A stretch of 64,000 nucleotides of DNA, taken from NCBI RefSeq assembly GCF_001898805.1, contig NZ_MKVJ01000021.1, positions 300,506 to 364,505 of the forward strand, in the 5' to 3' direction. The notes beneath the pieces are model-generated. The model did not search any database. It worked only from the letters and a program-made list of their open reading frames with translations, and had not been told where the DNA came from. The translations under genes and the position numbers were made by a program. Numbering within the stretch: position 1 is the stretch's first letter; each line of letters opens with the position of its first letter. This stretch comes from Leifsonia sp. 71-9. Its GTDB lineage: Bacteria > Actinomycetota > Actinomycetes > Actinomycetales > Microbacteriaceae. Positions 16,040 through 25,358 of the stretch are shown one piece after another.

Positions 16040-17113
16040 GTGACCACGAGCAGGACCGAGACCCAGGTCGTCGTGATCGGTGCCGGCCAGGCGGGGCTCG
16101 CGGTGGCCTACTATCTGCGGCGGTTCGAGCTCGTCCCCGGCGAGGATTTCGTCCTGTTCGACCGCGGCCCGCACACGGGCGGCGCGTGGCAGCACCGCTG
16201 GGATGCGCTCAAGCTCGGCAGTGCCCATCACGTCAACGATCTGCCCGGGATGGCCGAGGTCGGACTCAGCTTCGACACCGCCGACCGCTCCCTCCCCGCC
16301 AAGGACATCGTCGCCGGCTACTACCGGCGCTACGAGGAGCACTTCGACCTCCGGGTGCAGCGCCCGGTCGCGGTGTCGAGCGTCTTCAACCGGGGAGCCG
16401 ACCTCGTCGTCGGCCACTCGCAGGGCGAGACCGTCACGCGCGTCGTCGTCAACGCCTCCGGCACCTGGGGCGCGCCCTTCATCCCCTGGTATCCCGGAAT
16501 GAACACATTCTCCGGACGGCATGTGCACACCTCGAACTACGTCTCGGCCGAGGAGTTCGCCGGCCAGTCGGTCGTCGTGGTCGGCGGCGGCACCAGCGCG
16601 ATCGGCTTCCTGCTCGAGCTGGAGGGCATCGCCGGCGAGCTGGCCTGGGCCACGCGGCGCCCGGTCGACTTCCGCGACGAGTCCGAGCTCACGATCGAGG
16701 GAGGTGTCGCCGCCGTGCAGCAGCAGGACGCCGCCGCCCGCGCCGGCGCCGCCCTCCCCAGCATCGTCAGCGGCACCGGCGTGCCGCGCACCCGCCGCAT
16801 CGCCGCCGGCATCGAGCGCGGGCTGCTCGTCGAGCGACCCATGTTCACCGCGATCGAGCCGGACGGCGTCCGCTGGAGCGACGGCACCGTCACCAAGGCG
16901 GACGCCATCGTCTGGGCGACCGGCTTCCGGCCCGAGCTGCGGCACCTCGCGCCGCTGAAGCTGCGCGAGAAGGCCGGAGGGCTGACCGTCGCCTCCGGCG
17001 CCTCCTGGCAGGACAGCCGCATCTTCCTCGCCGGCTACGGCCCTCAGGCGAGCACCATCGGCGCCAACCGCGCCGGCCGCGTCATCGCCCGCCAGATCAT
17101 GGCCCAGCTGTAG
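16040..17113 (+). CDS. FAD/NAD(P)-dependent oxidoreductase (flavin monooxygenase-like)
   Basis: A 357-residue flavoprotein. FAD-binding GAGQAGLAVAYYL lies at about 14, a second dinucleotide fold VVVGGGTSAIGFLLEL at about 173, and the C-terminal ATGFRPELRHLAPL motif follows. The fold matches the pyridine nucleotide-disulfide / FMO-like oxidoreductases (CzcO-type); the substrate is not evident. The GTG start is supported by the GAGQAG motif beginning 13 residues in. It is convergent with the debranching-enzyme gene across the palindrome array. Confidence 0.85.
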   Translation: MTTSRTETQVVVIGAGQAGLAVAYYLRRFELVPGEDFVLFDRGPHTGGAWQHRWDALKLGSAHHVNDLPGMAEVGLSFDTADRSLPAKDIVAGYYRRYEEHFDLRVQRPVAVSSVFNRGADLVVGHSQGETVTRVVVNASGTWGAPFIPWYPGMNTFSGRHVHTSNYVSAEEFAGQSVVVVGGGTSAIGFLLELEGIAGELAWATRRPVDFRDESELTIEGGVAAVQQQDAAARAGAALPSIVSGTGVPRTRRIAAGIERGLLVERPMFTAIEPDGVRWSDGTVTKADAIVWATGFRPELRHLAPLKLREKAGGLTVASGASWQDSRIFLAGYGPQASTIGANRAGRVIARQIMAQL

Positions 17114-17145
17114 CCGCGCCCCGCGCCGTGCCGCGCGCCCCGCTC

Positions 17146-17702
17146 GCGAGGTGCGACTAGTTGCGGCCATCCCGCGCGAATACCCGCAACTACTCACCCT
17201 TCGTGCGCGACGCCCGCGCCCCGGTCCCGCGAGATGTGACTTGTTGCGGGTGCTCGCGCCCGGATACCCGCAACAACTCACCTCTCGCGCGAAACGCGCG
17301 CGCGGCTTCGCGCGAGAGGTGACTTGTTGCGGGTATTTCGCGTGAATACCCGCAACAACTCACCTCTCGGGTGAAGCGCGCGCGCCCGGTTTCGCGAGGG
17401 GTGACTCGTTGCGGGTGTTCGGTGGGGGATATCCGCAACTACTCACCTCTCGCACTAAGCGCGGCTCCGTTGTTCCGCGAGGTGTGAGTTATTGCGGGTA
17501 TTCGGTGGGGGATATCCGCAACTACTCACCTCTCGCGCGAAGCGCGGGACTTTGGTTCGCGAGGGGTGACATGTTGCGGGTGTTCGGTGGGGGATACCCG
17601 CAACTACTCACCTCTCGCGCGAAGCGCGCCTGCTCTGGGGCGCGAGGTGTGAGCTGTTGCGACTGGTGCGCGTGGATACCCGCAACAACTCACCCCTCGG
17701 GA
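17146..17702. repeat. Array of seven long palindromes, 81-84 bp period (family B)
   Basis: Units of about 60 bp start at about 17146, 17229, 17313, 17394, 17478, 17559 and 17642. Each has a left arm like GCGAGAGGTGACTTGTTGCG, a 12-16 base loop and a right arm like CGCAACAACTCACCTCTCGC. Inter-unit spacers of about 20 bases keep a GAAGCGCG core. Loops fall into two sorts (TTCGGTGGGGGAT in units 4-6). Because the period is not a multiple of three, the apparent reading frames in it are not genes. It fills the 17114-17790 gap between convergent genes. A lone eighth copy lies at 40231-40291. Confidence 0.9.
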
Positions 17703-17741
17703 GGGCGGGCGGGAGGGAGGGAGGCCGACCGCCGCACGCAG

Positions 17742-17774
17742 AAGAGGCCGGACGCGGGGAGCGTCCGGCCTCTT
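17742..17774. terminator. Stem-loop terminator of the sugar operon
   Basis: Perfect 14-bp arms AAGAGGCCGGACGC and GCGTCCGGCCTCTT around GGGGA, 16 bases past the stop of the debranching-enzyme gene, which is on the minus strand. Confidence 0.75.
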
Positions 17775-17790
17775 GGGCGTCAGGTGTCGG

Positions 17791-19788
17791 TCAGGGGATG
17801 TCGACGTCGCGGGGCTCGCCCGCGAAGCGGATGCCGCGCACGTGGGTGTTGGCCGCGGCGGAGCCGGGGTCCACGTCGAAGCGGCCGGCGGGGGCGTCTG
17901 CGCTCAGGCCGAGGCGGGCGCTGAGGACGGCGACGGCGGCGGCGGCGGACCATGCCTGGGGGCGGCAGGCGGCCGGGTAGGGGATGGGCGCGGCGGTCTG
18001 CTCGGTGCTGTCACCGGCGTGCAGCTCGGGCATCCGGTAGCCGAAGCCGTCGGCGGCGGCGAGGAGGCCGTCGGAGAGCTGCTCCGCCTCGGCGGCGAAG
18101 CCCTCGCGGGCGAGACCGGTGATGACGATGGCGGTGTCGTGGGCCCAGACGCTGCCGCCGTGGTAGCTGAGCGGCCAGTAGCCGCCGGCGGCGCTGGACA
18201 TCGTGCGGAGGCCGTAGCCGGACGACAGCTCGGGCGACGCAAGGCGGCGGGCGATGAGCTCAGCCTGGCCGGGCTCGAGGATGCCGGTGCCGAGCAGGTG
18301 GCCGATGTTGCTGGTCACGGAGTCGACCTTGCGCTTGGACGCGTCGAGCGCGATCGCCGGGTAGGCGCCGGCGGGGTCGTCGATCCAGAAGGAGGCGGCG
18401 AAGCGGGACTTGAGCGCGGCCGCCCAGTCGCGCCACTCCTCGGCGCCGTCGCGGCCGAAGGCCTCCAGGAGGGCGGCGCCGCCGATGGCGGCCTCGTAGG
18501 CGTACCCCTGCACCTCGCACAGCGCGATGGGGCCGTCGGCGAGGGTGCCGTCGTTCCACTGGATGGAGTCGCCGGAGTCCTTCCAACCCTGGTTCGCGAG
18601 GCCGTGGCCGGTCGTGTCGACGTACTCGAGGAAGCCGTCGCCGTCGCTGTCACCGTGGTCGCGCATCCAGAGCAGCGCAGCCTCGAGCGCGGGCAGGAGG
18701 GCCTCGACCTCGTCGGCCGGCATGCCCCAGCGCCACGCGTCGTGCAGGAGCGTGATCCAGAGCGCGGTGGCGTCGACCGTGCCGTAGTAGAGCGGCGGGA
18801 GCACGACGCCCTCGCCCGGGATGGTCAGGGCGGACGGGCGCAGCTCGTGCATGATCTTGCCCGGCTGCTCGGCCGTCTCGCCCACCGTCTCGGTGCCCTG
18901 GAGGGCGGCGAGCACACGGAGGGTGGAGGCGGCGAGGTCGGTGCCGAGCGGGAGGAGCATCCGGGCGGCCCAGATCGAGTCGCGGCCGAACAGCGTGAAG
19001 AACCACGGAGCACCGGCGGCGAGGAAGACGTCGTCGGGGCGGGCGGTGGTCGTCATGCGCAGCGACTGCAGGTCGGCCAGTGCGCGCTCCAGCCACGAGG
19101 CCAGGCGCGAGTCGCCGGTGGAGGCGCTGAAGGCCGCCCAGTCGGCGGAGGGGCCGGCGCCGGCGACCACGGCGGTCGGGTCGTCGACGGCGATCTCCCA
19201 CGAGAGGGTCGTGGCGCTGTTGCCGGCGACCTCGACATCCCACAGCAGGGTCGCCGCGGTGCCGTCGGACTCGATGCGGGCGCCGTCGGCGCGCAGGACA
19301 GCGCTGACGAGTCCGGAGACGAACGTGAGCGTGGAGCCGTCGACGGACGTCTCGACCGGGTGCTCGGCGCCCGAAAGACCGGCCTTGACGACCTGCATCG
19401 GACTGAAGTCGCCGCGGACGCCGACGGACACCGTGGTGGAGACGGGCTCGCGCAGCGCGTTGCGGACCACCACGGTCTCGCGCAGCACGCCGGCACGCAC
19501 CTCGCGGGTGCGCTCGACGCGGACGCGGGGGTCGGCGGTGGAGTCGTCGAGGCCGCGTGCGAGCGAGGTGAAGACGGCGGTGGCGGCGTCCGGGCCGGCG
19601 GTCGCGATGTGCTCGAGCGTCGATCCGGCGACCGAGAGGCCGATGCGGTCGAGCACGCGCAGGTCGGAGTGGAAGAAGCCGTGGATGCCGACGCCGTCCA
19701 CGTCGCCGTCGGCGGTGGACCAGGCCTGGCTGGGCGCGGTCAGGACCACGACGCTGTCGTGCAGCAGGGGTTGGAGCGGGTGGGTCAT
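17791..19788 (-). CDS. Glycogen debranching-type glycosidase (amylo-alpha-1,6-glucosidase family)
   Basis: A 665-residue cytoplasmic enzyme. The N-terminal domain (about 1-215) matches the 'glycogen debranching N-terminal' beta domain (GIHGFFHSDLRVLDRI). An (alpha/alpha)6 catalytic barrel follows, with FTLFGRDSIWAARMLLPLG, DSIQWNDGTLADGPIALCEVQG and GSVWAHDTAIV patterns typical of the family. It has no signal peptide. As the last gene of a LacI-controlled sugar ABC operon it probably cleaves the imported oligosaccharide. Its start overlaps the pepE stop (ATGA). Confidence 0.88.
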   Translation of the reverse strand: MTHPLQPLLHDSVVVLTAPSQAWSTADGDVDGVGIHGFFHSDLRVLDRIGLSVAGSTLEHIATAGPDAATAVFTSLARGLDDSTADPRVRVERTREVRAGVLRETVVVRNALREPVSTTVSVGVRGDFSPMQVVKAGLSGAEHPVETSVDGSTLTFVSGLVSAVLRADGARIESDGTAATLLWDVEVAGNSATTLSWEIAVDDPTAVVAGAGPSADWAAFSASTGDSRLASWLERALADLQSLRMTTTARPDDVFLAAGAPWFFTLFGRDSIWAARMLLPLGTDLAASTLRVLAALQGTETVGETAEQPGKIMHELRPSALTIPGEGVVLPPLYYGTVDATALWITLLHDAWRWGMPADEVEALLPALEAALLWMRDHGDSDGDGFLEYVDTTGHGLANQGWKDSGDSIQWNDGTLADGPIALCEVQGYAYEAAIGGAALLEAFGRDGAEEWRDWAAALKSRFAASFWIDDPAGAYPAIALDASKRKVDSVTSNIGHLLGTGILEPGQAELIARRLASPELSSGYGLRTMSSAAGGYWPLSYHGGSVWAHDTAIVITGLAREGFAAEAEQLSDGLLAAADGFGYRMPELHAGDSTEQTAAPIPYPAACRPQAWSAAAAVAVLSARLGLSADAPAGRFDVDPGSAAANTHVRGIRFAGEPRDVDIP

Positions 19789-20573
19789 CGTGGCTGTCGC
19801 GCCTCCTCGTTAGGGGGTGTGAATGTGGATCGGTCGGTGGATTCGTGGGGGAGGACGCGCGGCGCCACGCGCGTCTCGGTGACGGAGCCGTCGGTGCGGT
19901 GCAGCTCCCAGGCGGAGGCGCCGTCGCGCTCGGCGACCACGTCGACGAGTTCGCGCCCGCGGTAGACGAGGCCGACGCCCTCCTCGAGGGCGTAGCCGTC
20001 GGCGAGGGTGCCGTCGGCGATGGCCGCGAGGTGCGCGGGCCGCCGCTTCGGGTCGGAGTCCCAGTGCACCCCGAGGGAGCCGGGGAGCAGGCCGAGACCG
20101 TCCGGCACCGCGCTGATGCCGGGGCCGTAGGAGGCGGTCGTGCCGCCTTCGTGCCAGCACAGTGCGCCGGCGGAGCCTCCGGCGAGCACGACCCCCGCCT
20201 GCCACGCCTCGGCGAGCAGACGGTCGAGGCCGTGTGCGCGCCAGACGGCGAGCAGGTTGACGAGGCTCCCCCCGCTGACCCACACGATGTCCTGGCGGAG
20301 CAGGTGCTCCCGCAGGTCGGGGGTGTTGGGGTGCGGGAAGAACCGGACGTGGCTGGCCTCGACCCCGGCGAGGCGGGCGGCCTCGAGCTCGGCGCCCTCG
20401 ACGTGGCGCTGGTCGCCGCCGGCCGTGTTGATGTGCGTGACCCGCGGAGCGCGCCCGGTCACCCGGGCGAGCTCGATGGCGTGCTGGAGCAGCGGGCCGT
20501 AGACCGAATCGGTCCAGTCGCCGCCGTTCAGGCCGCCGCAGGTCGCGACGATCGTGGGCGCGGCGGCGGTCAC
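19785..20573 (-). CDS. Peptidase E-like serine hydrolase (class I glutamine amidotransferase fold)
   Basis: A 262-residue protein of the PepE (S51) family, Asp-dipeptidase/cyanophycinase type. The nucleophile Ser is in GGSAGALCW (about 130), after the WVSGGSLVNLL and LLAEAWQAGVVL elements. The start is GTG 20573, overlapping the permease stop (GTGA); the end overlaps the next gene (ATGA). A peptidase in the middle of a sugar transport operon is unexpected; its substrate here is unknown. Confidence 0.82.
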   Translation of the reverse strand: MTAAAPTIVATCGGLNGGDWTDSVYGPLLQHAIELARVTGRAPRVTHINTAGGDQRHVEGAELEAARLAGVEASHVRFFPHPNTPDLREHLLRQDIVWVSGGSLVNLLAVWRAHGLDRLLAEAWQAGVVLAGGSAGALCWHEGGTTASYGPGISAVPDGLGLLPGSLGVHWDSDPKRRPAHLAAIADGTLADGYALEEGVGLVYRGRELVDVVAERDGASAWELHRTDGSVTETRVAPRVLPHESTDRSTFTPPNEEARQPR

Positions 20574-21481
20574 TCCTTCACCGCTCCCTCGCTCGAGTTC
20601 ATGATGCGGCGCTGGAAGATGAAGAACATCACGGCCACGGGGATGGTCATGAGCGCGGCCGCCGCCAGCTTGATCGGGAACTGGTTGCCCTGGCTGAGCT
20701 GCCCGCTCGCGAGCCCGGCCACGCCCTTGGTCAGGGTGGTGAGAGCCGGATCCTGCGTGGAGACGATGAAGTGCGCGAGCTCGTTCCACGATCCCTGGAA
20801 CGACAGGATGATGATCGTGACGAGGGCGGGACGCGCCATCGGCAGCACGATCGACCAGAACACGCGGAACGTGCTGGCGCCGTCGATCCTGGCCTGCTCC
20901 TCCACGCTGGCGGGGATCGACTCGAAGAAGTTCTTCATGATGAAGACCCCGGCCGCGTCCGTCAGCAGCGGCAGGATCATGCCCGCGTACGAGTCGTAGA
21001 TGCCGAGCTGGTTGATCACCAGGAACTTCGGGATGAGCAGCACGACCATCGGCACCGACATGACCGCGACGAGCGCGGCGAAGATGACGCCCCGGCCGCG
21101 GAAGTGCAGGCGGGCGAGCGCATAGCCGGCGAGCGAGTTGAAGAATACGCGGCCGAGGGTCACGAAGATCGTCACGATCGCCGAGTTCGCGAACCAGGTC
21201 GGGAAGTCGGAGTTGAGGAAGAGCTTCGTGTACGCCGCCGTCGTCCACACCTGGGGGATGAGGGAGACGGGGTGGGCCGTGGCATCCGCGTCGGTCTTGA
21301 ACGACGTCGCGAGTTGGATGAGGAACGGCAGGATGTACACGACCGCGAGCACGACGAGGATCGCGTAGCTGACCGAGGTCGCGGCGACCGTGCCGTTGGA
21401 GCGGCGGCGGGGCGGACGCGCCGCGGGTGCGGCGGCCGGCTTCTCGGCGCCGGACGGCGCGGAGGACAGTGTCGCGGTCAT
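20570..21481 (-). CDS. Sugar ABC transporter permease (MalG type)
   Basis: A 303-residue inner-membrane protein with a long basic N-terminal tail, then six helices. The EAA loop that contacts the ATPase is visible (EEQARIDGASTFRVFWSIVLP, about 200). It partners the MalF-type permease upstream and the binding protein. No ATPase gene is in the operon, so a shared MsiK-like ATPase elsewhere in the genome must drive it (inference). Confidence 0.93.
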   Translation of the reverse strand: MTATLSSAPSGAEKPAAAPAARPPRRRSNGTVAATSVSYAILVVLAVVYILPFLIQLATSFKTDADATAHPVSLIPQVWTTAAYTKLFLNSDFPTWFANSAIVTIFVTLGRVFFNSLAGYALARLHFRGRGVIFAALVAVMSVPMVVLLIPKFLVINQLGIYDSYAGMILPLLTDAAGVFIMKNFFESIPASVEEQARIDGASTFRVFWSIVLPMARPALVTIIILSFQGSWNELAHFIVSTQDPALTTLTKGVAGLASGQLSQGNQFPIKLAAAALMTIPVAVMFFIFQRRIMNSSEGAVKE

Positions 21482-22617
21482 CGCTTCGGCTCCTTCTCCG
21501 CGGCTGCGGCGGTCGTGCCGGCGGGTACGGCGGTGCTCGCCGTGACAGCGGGCTGGTAGAGGCGCATCCGGCGCTTCGAGACCGCGCGCTCGCGCAGCAC
21601 CCAGCGCTGGAAGATCGTGAACAGCACGATGATGACGAACAGGATGAACGCGATCGCCGCGCCCTGCCCCCAGTTCTGGTCGACGAACGACGTCTTGTAC
21701 GACTGATAGGCCGGGGTCAGCGTCGTCTTGCCGGGGGCGCCCTTGGTGCCCGTGTAGATCTGGTCGAAGACCTGCCAGCAGCCGATGAGGCCGAGGGTCA
21801 GCACGGTGAAGAGGGTCGGGCGCAGCTGCGGGAGGGTGATGCGCCAGAAGCGCTGCCAGCCGTTCGCGCCGTCCATCATGGCGGCCTCGGTGATGTCGCC
21901 GCCCAGGTTCTGGAGCGCGGCGATGAAGAGGAGCATGAACGTGCCGCTCGTGGTGAACACGGCCATGATGATGTACGCCGTCATGGCGACGGACGGACCG
22001 CCCAGCCAGTCCCACCAGGAGACGCCGAGCAGGGTGTTCTGAGTGAGGGCGCCGGGGCCCTGCCGCACGCCGAAGATGCCGAGGAAGTTGTGGACGATGC
22101 CGTCGGGGTCGTTGAACCAGTTCGGTCCGTTGATCCCGATCCACGACAGCATCTGGTTGACGGCGCCCGTGGTGCTGAAGAGGAAGAGCCACAGCACGGT
22201 GATGGCCACCGAGCTCGTGACGGAGGGGAAGTAGAAGGCGGTGCGGAAGAAGCCGCGCCCGCGCAGGACGGCCCGGTTGACGAGGACCGCGAGGCCGAGG
22301 GAGACGGCCGTCTGGATCGGCACCACGAGGACGACGTACCAGGCGTTGTTCTTCAGCGACATGCCGAAGTCCTGCTCGGCCAGGCCGCCGCCCGCGAGGA
22401 TCGACGTGTAATTCTTCAGTCCGATGAAGTTGACGTCGGAGGAGAAGGGGCTGCCCCGGCCTCCCCAGTCGGAGAAGCTCACCCACAGTGCCATGAGCAC
22501 GGGGACGACGAGGAACACGCCGAGCAGGATGATGACCGGGGCGGTGAACAACCACCCCGAGGCGGCCTCGCCGCGCCGGATTCCGGAACGGCGAGACCGA
22601 CTCGTGGTTTGCGACAT
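21478..22617 (-). CDS. Sugar ABC transporter permease (MalF type)
   Basis: A 379-residue permease with six core helices from about residue 22. The EAA loop reads ITEAAMMDGANGWQRFWRITLPQL at about 240 (pattern). It has an enlarged loop between helices 1 and 2 and a long C-terminal tail. Its ATG start lies 15 bases past the binding-protein stop, and its own stop overlaps the MalG-type start (ATGA). Confidence 0.93.
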   Translation of the reverse strand: MSQTTSRSRRSGIRRGEAASGWLFTAPVIILLGVFLVVPVLMALWVSFSDWGGRGSPFSSDVNFIGLKNYTSILAGGGLAEQDFGMSLKNNAWYVVLVVPIQTAVSLGLAVLVNRAVLRGRGFFRTAFYFPSVTSSVAITVLWLFLFSTTGAVNQMLSWIGINGPNWFNDPDGIVHNFLGIFGVRQGPGALTQNTLLGVSWWDWLGGPSVAMTAYIIMAVFTTSGTFMLLFIAALQNLGGDITEAAMMDGANGWQRFWRITLPQLRPTLFTVLTLGLIGCWQVFDQIYTGTKGAPGKTTLTPAYQSYKTSFVDQNWGQGAAIAFILFVIIVLFTIFQRWVLRERAVSKRRMRLYQPAVTASTAVPAGTTAAAAEKEPKR

Positions 22618-22631
22618 GGGAGGGTTCGCTC

Positions 22632-23882
22632 CTACTTCAGCAGTGCTTCGAGGTTCTTCTGGGTCGCGTCCAGGATGGCCTTCGGGTCACCCGTGGCCAG
22701 CGACTCCAGCTTGCTGTTGAGGTCGGTGACGACGTCGGCCGAGCCCTTCGCGGTCGGCACGCCCTTGGCGTAGTCGGCGGCGGAGAGGAACGGGACGAGC
22801 GCCGGGTTGGCCGACTTCCACTCGGAGGCGGCCGACTTGATCGACGGCATCGGGCCGAAGGCCTTCGAGAAGGCGAGCTGGTCGTCCTTGCTGGTCAGCT
22901 GCTCGACGAGCTTGAGCGCGGCGGCCTGGTTGGGGCTGTCGGCGGCGATGCCCCAGCAGTTGGTGAACTGCAGGGTGCCCTGGCCGGCCGGGCCGGCGGG
23001 GAGCTCGGCGACGGTGTACTTGACGTCCGGGTAGTCGGCCTTCAGGCCACCGGTGATCCAGTTGCCCTCGATGGTCATCGCTGCGAGGCCCTTGCCGAAC
23101 GCCTCGCCGCCCCAGCCGGCGCCGAGGTCCTTGGCGTACTTCAGCTCGCCGCCGTTGAGCAGCGTCTTGACGTAGTCGAGCGCCTTCACGTTGGCGTCGC
23201 TGTTCGCGGTGGCCTTGGTGGAGTCGTCGTTCATGAGGTTGCCGCCGGCCTGGACCATGAAGGAGCCGATGCGGGCGTACTCACCGGAGATGCCGAGGCC
23301 GACGTGGTCGGCGGTGGTCAGCTTCTTGCTGACGGACTCGAGCTGGTCCCAGGTCTTCGGGATGTCGGCGTCGGTCAGGCCCGCCGCCTTCCACATGTCG
23401 TCGTTGATGATGAGCTGCAGGGTCGAGAAGTCCTTCGGCGCGCAGTAGAACTTGCCGTCGTAGGTGAAGGACTTGACCAGGCTCGGGTAGAAGTCGCTCT
23501 TGTTGCTCAGCTGGTCGCCGTAGGCGAGGAGCGAGCCGTTGGACGCGTAGCCGGCGAGGGCGTCGGTCGACAGGTAGAACACGTCGGCCGGCTTCTTCGC
23601 CGCGAAGCCCTGTGAGAGCTGCTGGTTGAGGTCGGTGGCCGCGACGACGGAGGCCTTGGTGCCCGAGCTCTTCGACCAGTCGGAGACGGCCGACTTGACC
23701 GCGGTGGTCTCGGCGTCGCCCGACGAGCCGATCATGACCGTGAGGGCCTTGTCGGACGACGTGAGCTTGCCCGAGTCGCTGCTGCTGCTGCCGCTGAAGC
23801 CGGACCCGCAGGCCGTCAGCGCCAGGGCGGTCGCGACGGCGACGGCGCCGCTCGCGATCCACCTGTTGGTGTTCTTGCGCAT
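22632..23882 (-). CDS. Sugar-binding lipoprotein of an ABC importer
   Basis: A 416-residue extracellular solute-binding protein (family 1, MalE/UgpB type). Signal peptide with lipobox LTAC at about residues 22-25, then a Ser/Gly-rich linker. The binding fold has the sugar-type signatures EGNWITGGLKADYPDVKY and TFTNCWGIA-like hinge patterns near 270-310. Start ATG 23882 follows AAGGAGAG. It is the first gene of a five-gene operon and lies behind two LacI operators. Confidence 0.93.
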   Translation of the reverse strand: MRKNTNRWIASGAVAVATALALTACGSGFSGSSSSDSGKLTSSDKALTVMIGSSGDAETTAVKSAVSDWSKSSGTKASVVAATDLNQQLSQGFAAKKPADVFYLSTDALAGYASNGSLLAYGDQLSNKSDFYPSLVKSFTYDGKFYCAPKDFSTLQLIINDDMWKAAGLTDADIPKTWDQLESVSKKLTTADHVGLGISGEYARIGSFMVQAGGNLMNDDSTKATANSDANVKALDYVKTLLNGGELKYAKDLGAGWGGEAFGKGLAAMTIEGNWITGGLKADYPDVKYTVAELPAGPAGQGTLQFTNCWGIAADSPNQAAALKLVEQLTSKDDQLAFSKAFGPMPSIKSAASEWKSANPALVPFLSAADYAKGVPTAKGSADVVTDLNSKLESLATGDPKAILDATQKNLEALLK

Positions 23883-24138
23883 GTGTTTCTCTCCTTGGTG
23901 TGAGCGTGCCCGACGGATCGGGCGCGCAGAGGGTGGGGGCGGGAAAGTGTGGAGGGATCAGGTCGGGGCGGACGCTGTGGAGGGGGCTGTGCGCGTTGCC
24001 GCCGCGCCGACTGTAATCGAGCGAACCTGCGAGGAGGCCGCCGGGGGACGACGGAGCGGTGAAGGGACGCTGCGCCTCGGTGCGGGCATCCGACCTCCTC
24101 TGGTCCGTCGTGCTGCGGTTCATGGAACGATCCGTGTC

Positions 24139-24189
24139 TTGAACGATCAAATCGTGACGTGCTAGCGTCCCTTTTGAACGATCAAATCG
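24139..24189. promoter_or_regulatory. Two LacI-family operators between the sugar operon and lacI-type gene
   Basis: TTGAACGATCAAATCG occurs twice, at 24139-24154 and 24174-24189, 35 bases apart. The core TTGAACGATCAA is a 12-bp near-palindrome with the central CG typical of LacI-type operators. The rest of the 23883-24284 gap shows no gene, and a -10-like TAGGGT near 24246 may start the regulator gene. Confidence 0.75.
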
Positions 24190-24284
24190 GATTGCAGTCA
24201 CCATAACCATGGCCTTCCCGGCCTGTCAAGCGGGCGGACGATAGGGTCGAGATCCAGCCACGACCGCGTCGAGAGGAGGCCGCC

Positions 24285-25337
24285 ATGGGTGCCCAGCCCA
24301 CCGTCAGTGACGTCGCCGACGCCGCCGGCGTCTCCCGGCAGACCGTCTCCAACGTGCTCAACGCGCCCGAGCTGGTGCGCCCCGCGACCCGGGAGCGCGT
24401 GCAGGACGCGATCGGGCGCCTCGGCTACCGGCCGCACGCCTCCGCCCGCCGGCTGCGCACCCAGAAGAGCTCCACGATCGGCATCCGGCTCGACCCGATC
24501 ACCCAGGACGGCATCTCGGGCAGCATCCTCGACCGCTTCCTCCACTCCTTCACCGAGCAGGCCGATCGCAAGGGCCTGCGCGTCCTGCTCTTCACGGCCG
24601 ACAGCCCGGACGACGAGATCGCCCAGTTCCGCCGCCTCTCGGACGCGGCCGACGTCGACGGCTTCGTGCTCACCTCCACCTTCCACGGCGATCCGCGCAC
24701 CGAGTGGCTGATCGAGCACGGCCAGTCGTTCGTGACCTTCGGCCGGCCGTGGGGGATCGACGACATGACCGATCCGCAGCACCTCTGGGTCGACGTGGAC
24801 GGACGCTCCGGCCTGCGGGATGCGACGGCCCATCTGCTCGCCCAGGGCGCCCGCCGGATCGCCTTCCTCGGCTGGCCCAGCGGGTCCGGCACGGGCGACG
24901 ATCGGCGCGAAGGATGGCTCGAGGCCATGCGCGCCGCGGGTGCGGTTCCCGAGTCGGACCTCCCGGCGCTGCAGGCGGTCGCGGAAGACGGCGTCACGTT
25001 CGGCGCCGACGCCATGCGCCGGCTGCAGGCCACCGCCGGGCCGGACGGCATCGACGCGGTCGTCTGCACCTCCGACTCGCTCGCTCTCGGCGCGCTGACC
25101 GTCGTCGGGAGCCGCATCCCCGTGATCGGCTACGACAACACCCCCGTGGCCGCCTCGCTCGGCTACTCGAGCGTGGAGCAGCCGCTCGACGCCGTCGCCG
25201 CGGGCGTGCTCGAACTGCTCACCGGCGCCCACGGCGGCCGGGTGCGCGCCGACGACGACCTCACCGACCCGCGACACCGGCTCGTCGCCCCGCGCCTCGT
25301 CGTGCGCGGCGGTCCTGCTCTCATCGCGCCCCGCTGA
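24285..25337 (+). CDS. LacI-family transcriptional repressor
   Basis: A 350-residue regulator. The N-terminal helix-turn-helix (TVSDVADAAGVSRQTVSNVLN) and hinge helix (RRLRTQKS) are canonical. The sugar-binding domain follows, with VVCTSDSLALGAL and VIGYDNTPVAAS motifs near 260-290. Start ATG 24285 lies behind GAGAGGAGG. It is divergent from the sugar import operon, which it most likely represses through the two operators at 24139-24189. Confidence 0.95.
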   Translation: MGAQPTVSDVADAAGVSRQTVSNVLNAPELVRPATRERVQDAIGRLGYRPHASARRLRTQKSSTIGIRLDPITQDGISGSILDRFLHSFTEQADRKGLRVLLFTADSPDDEIAQFRRLSDAADVDGFVLTSTFHGDPRTEWLIEHGQSFVTFGRPWGIDDMTDPQHLWVDVDGRSGLRDATAHLLAQGARRIAFLGWPSGSGTGDDRREGWLEAMRAAGAVPESDLPALQAVAEDGVTFGADAMRRLQATAGPDGIDAVVCTSDSLALGALTVVGSRIPVIGYDNTPVAASLGYSSVEQPLDAVAAGVLELLTGAHGGRVRADDDLTDPRHRLVAPRLVVRGGPALIAPR

Positions 25338-25358
25338 CGCCCGCCCCGGCGCCCGCGG

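Noticed and set aside
17146-17702. CRISPR array
   Set aside because: The repeated parts are long imperfect palindromes and the 'spacers' are themselves conserved; no cas gene is nearby.
17190-17924. Apparent proteins through the palindrome array on both strands
   Set aside because: They repeat a few peptide motifs because they read the 81-84 bp repeats; the period breaks the frame from unit to unit, and there is no ribosome site.
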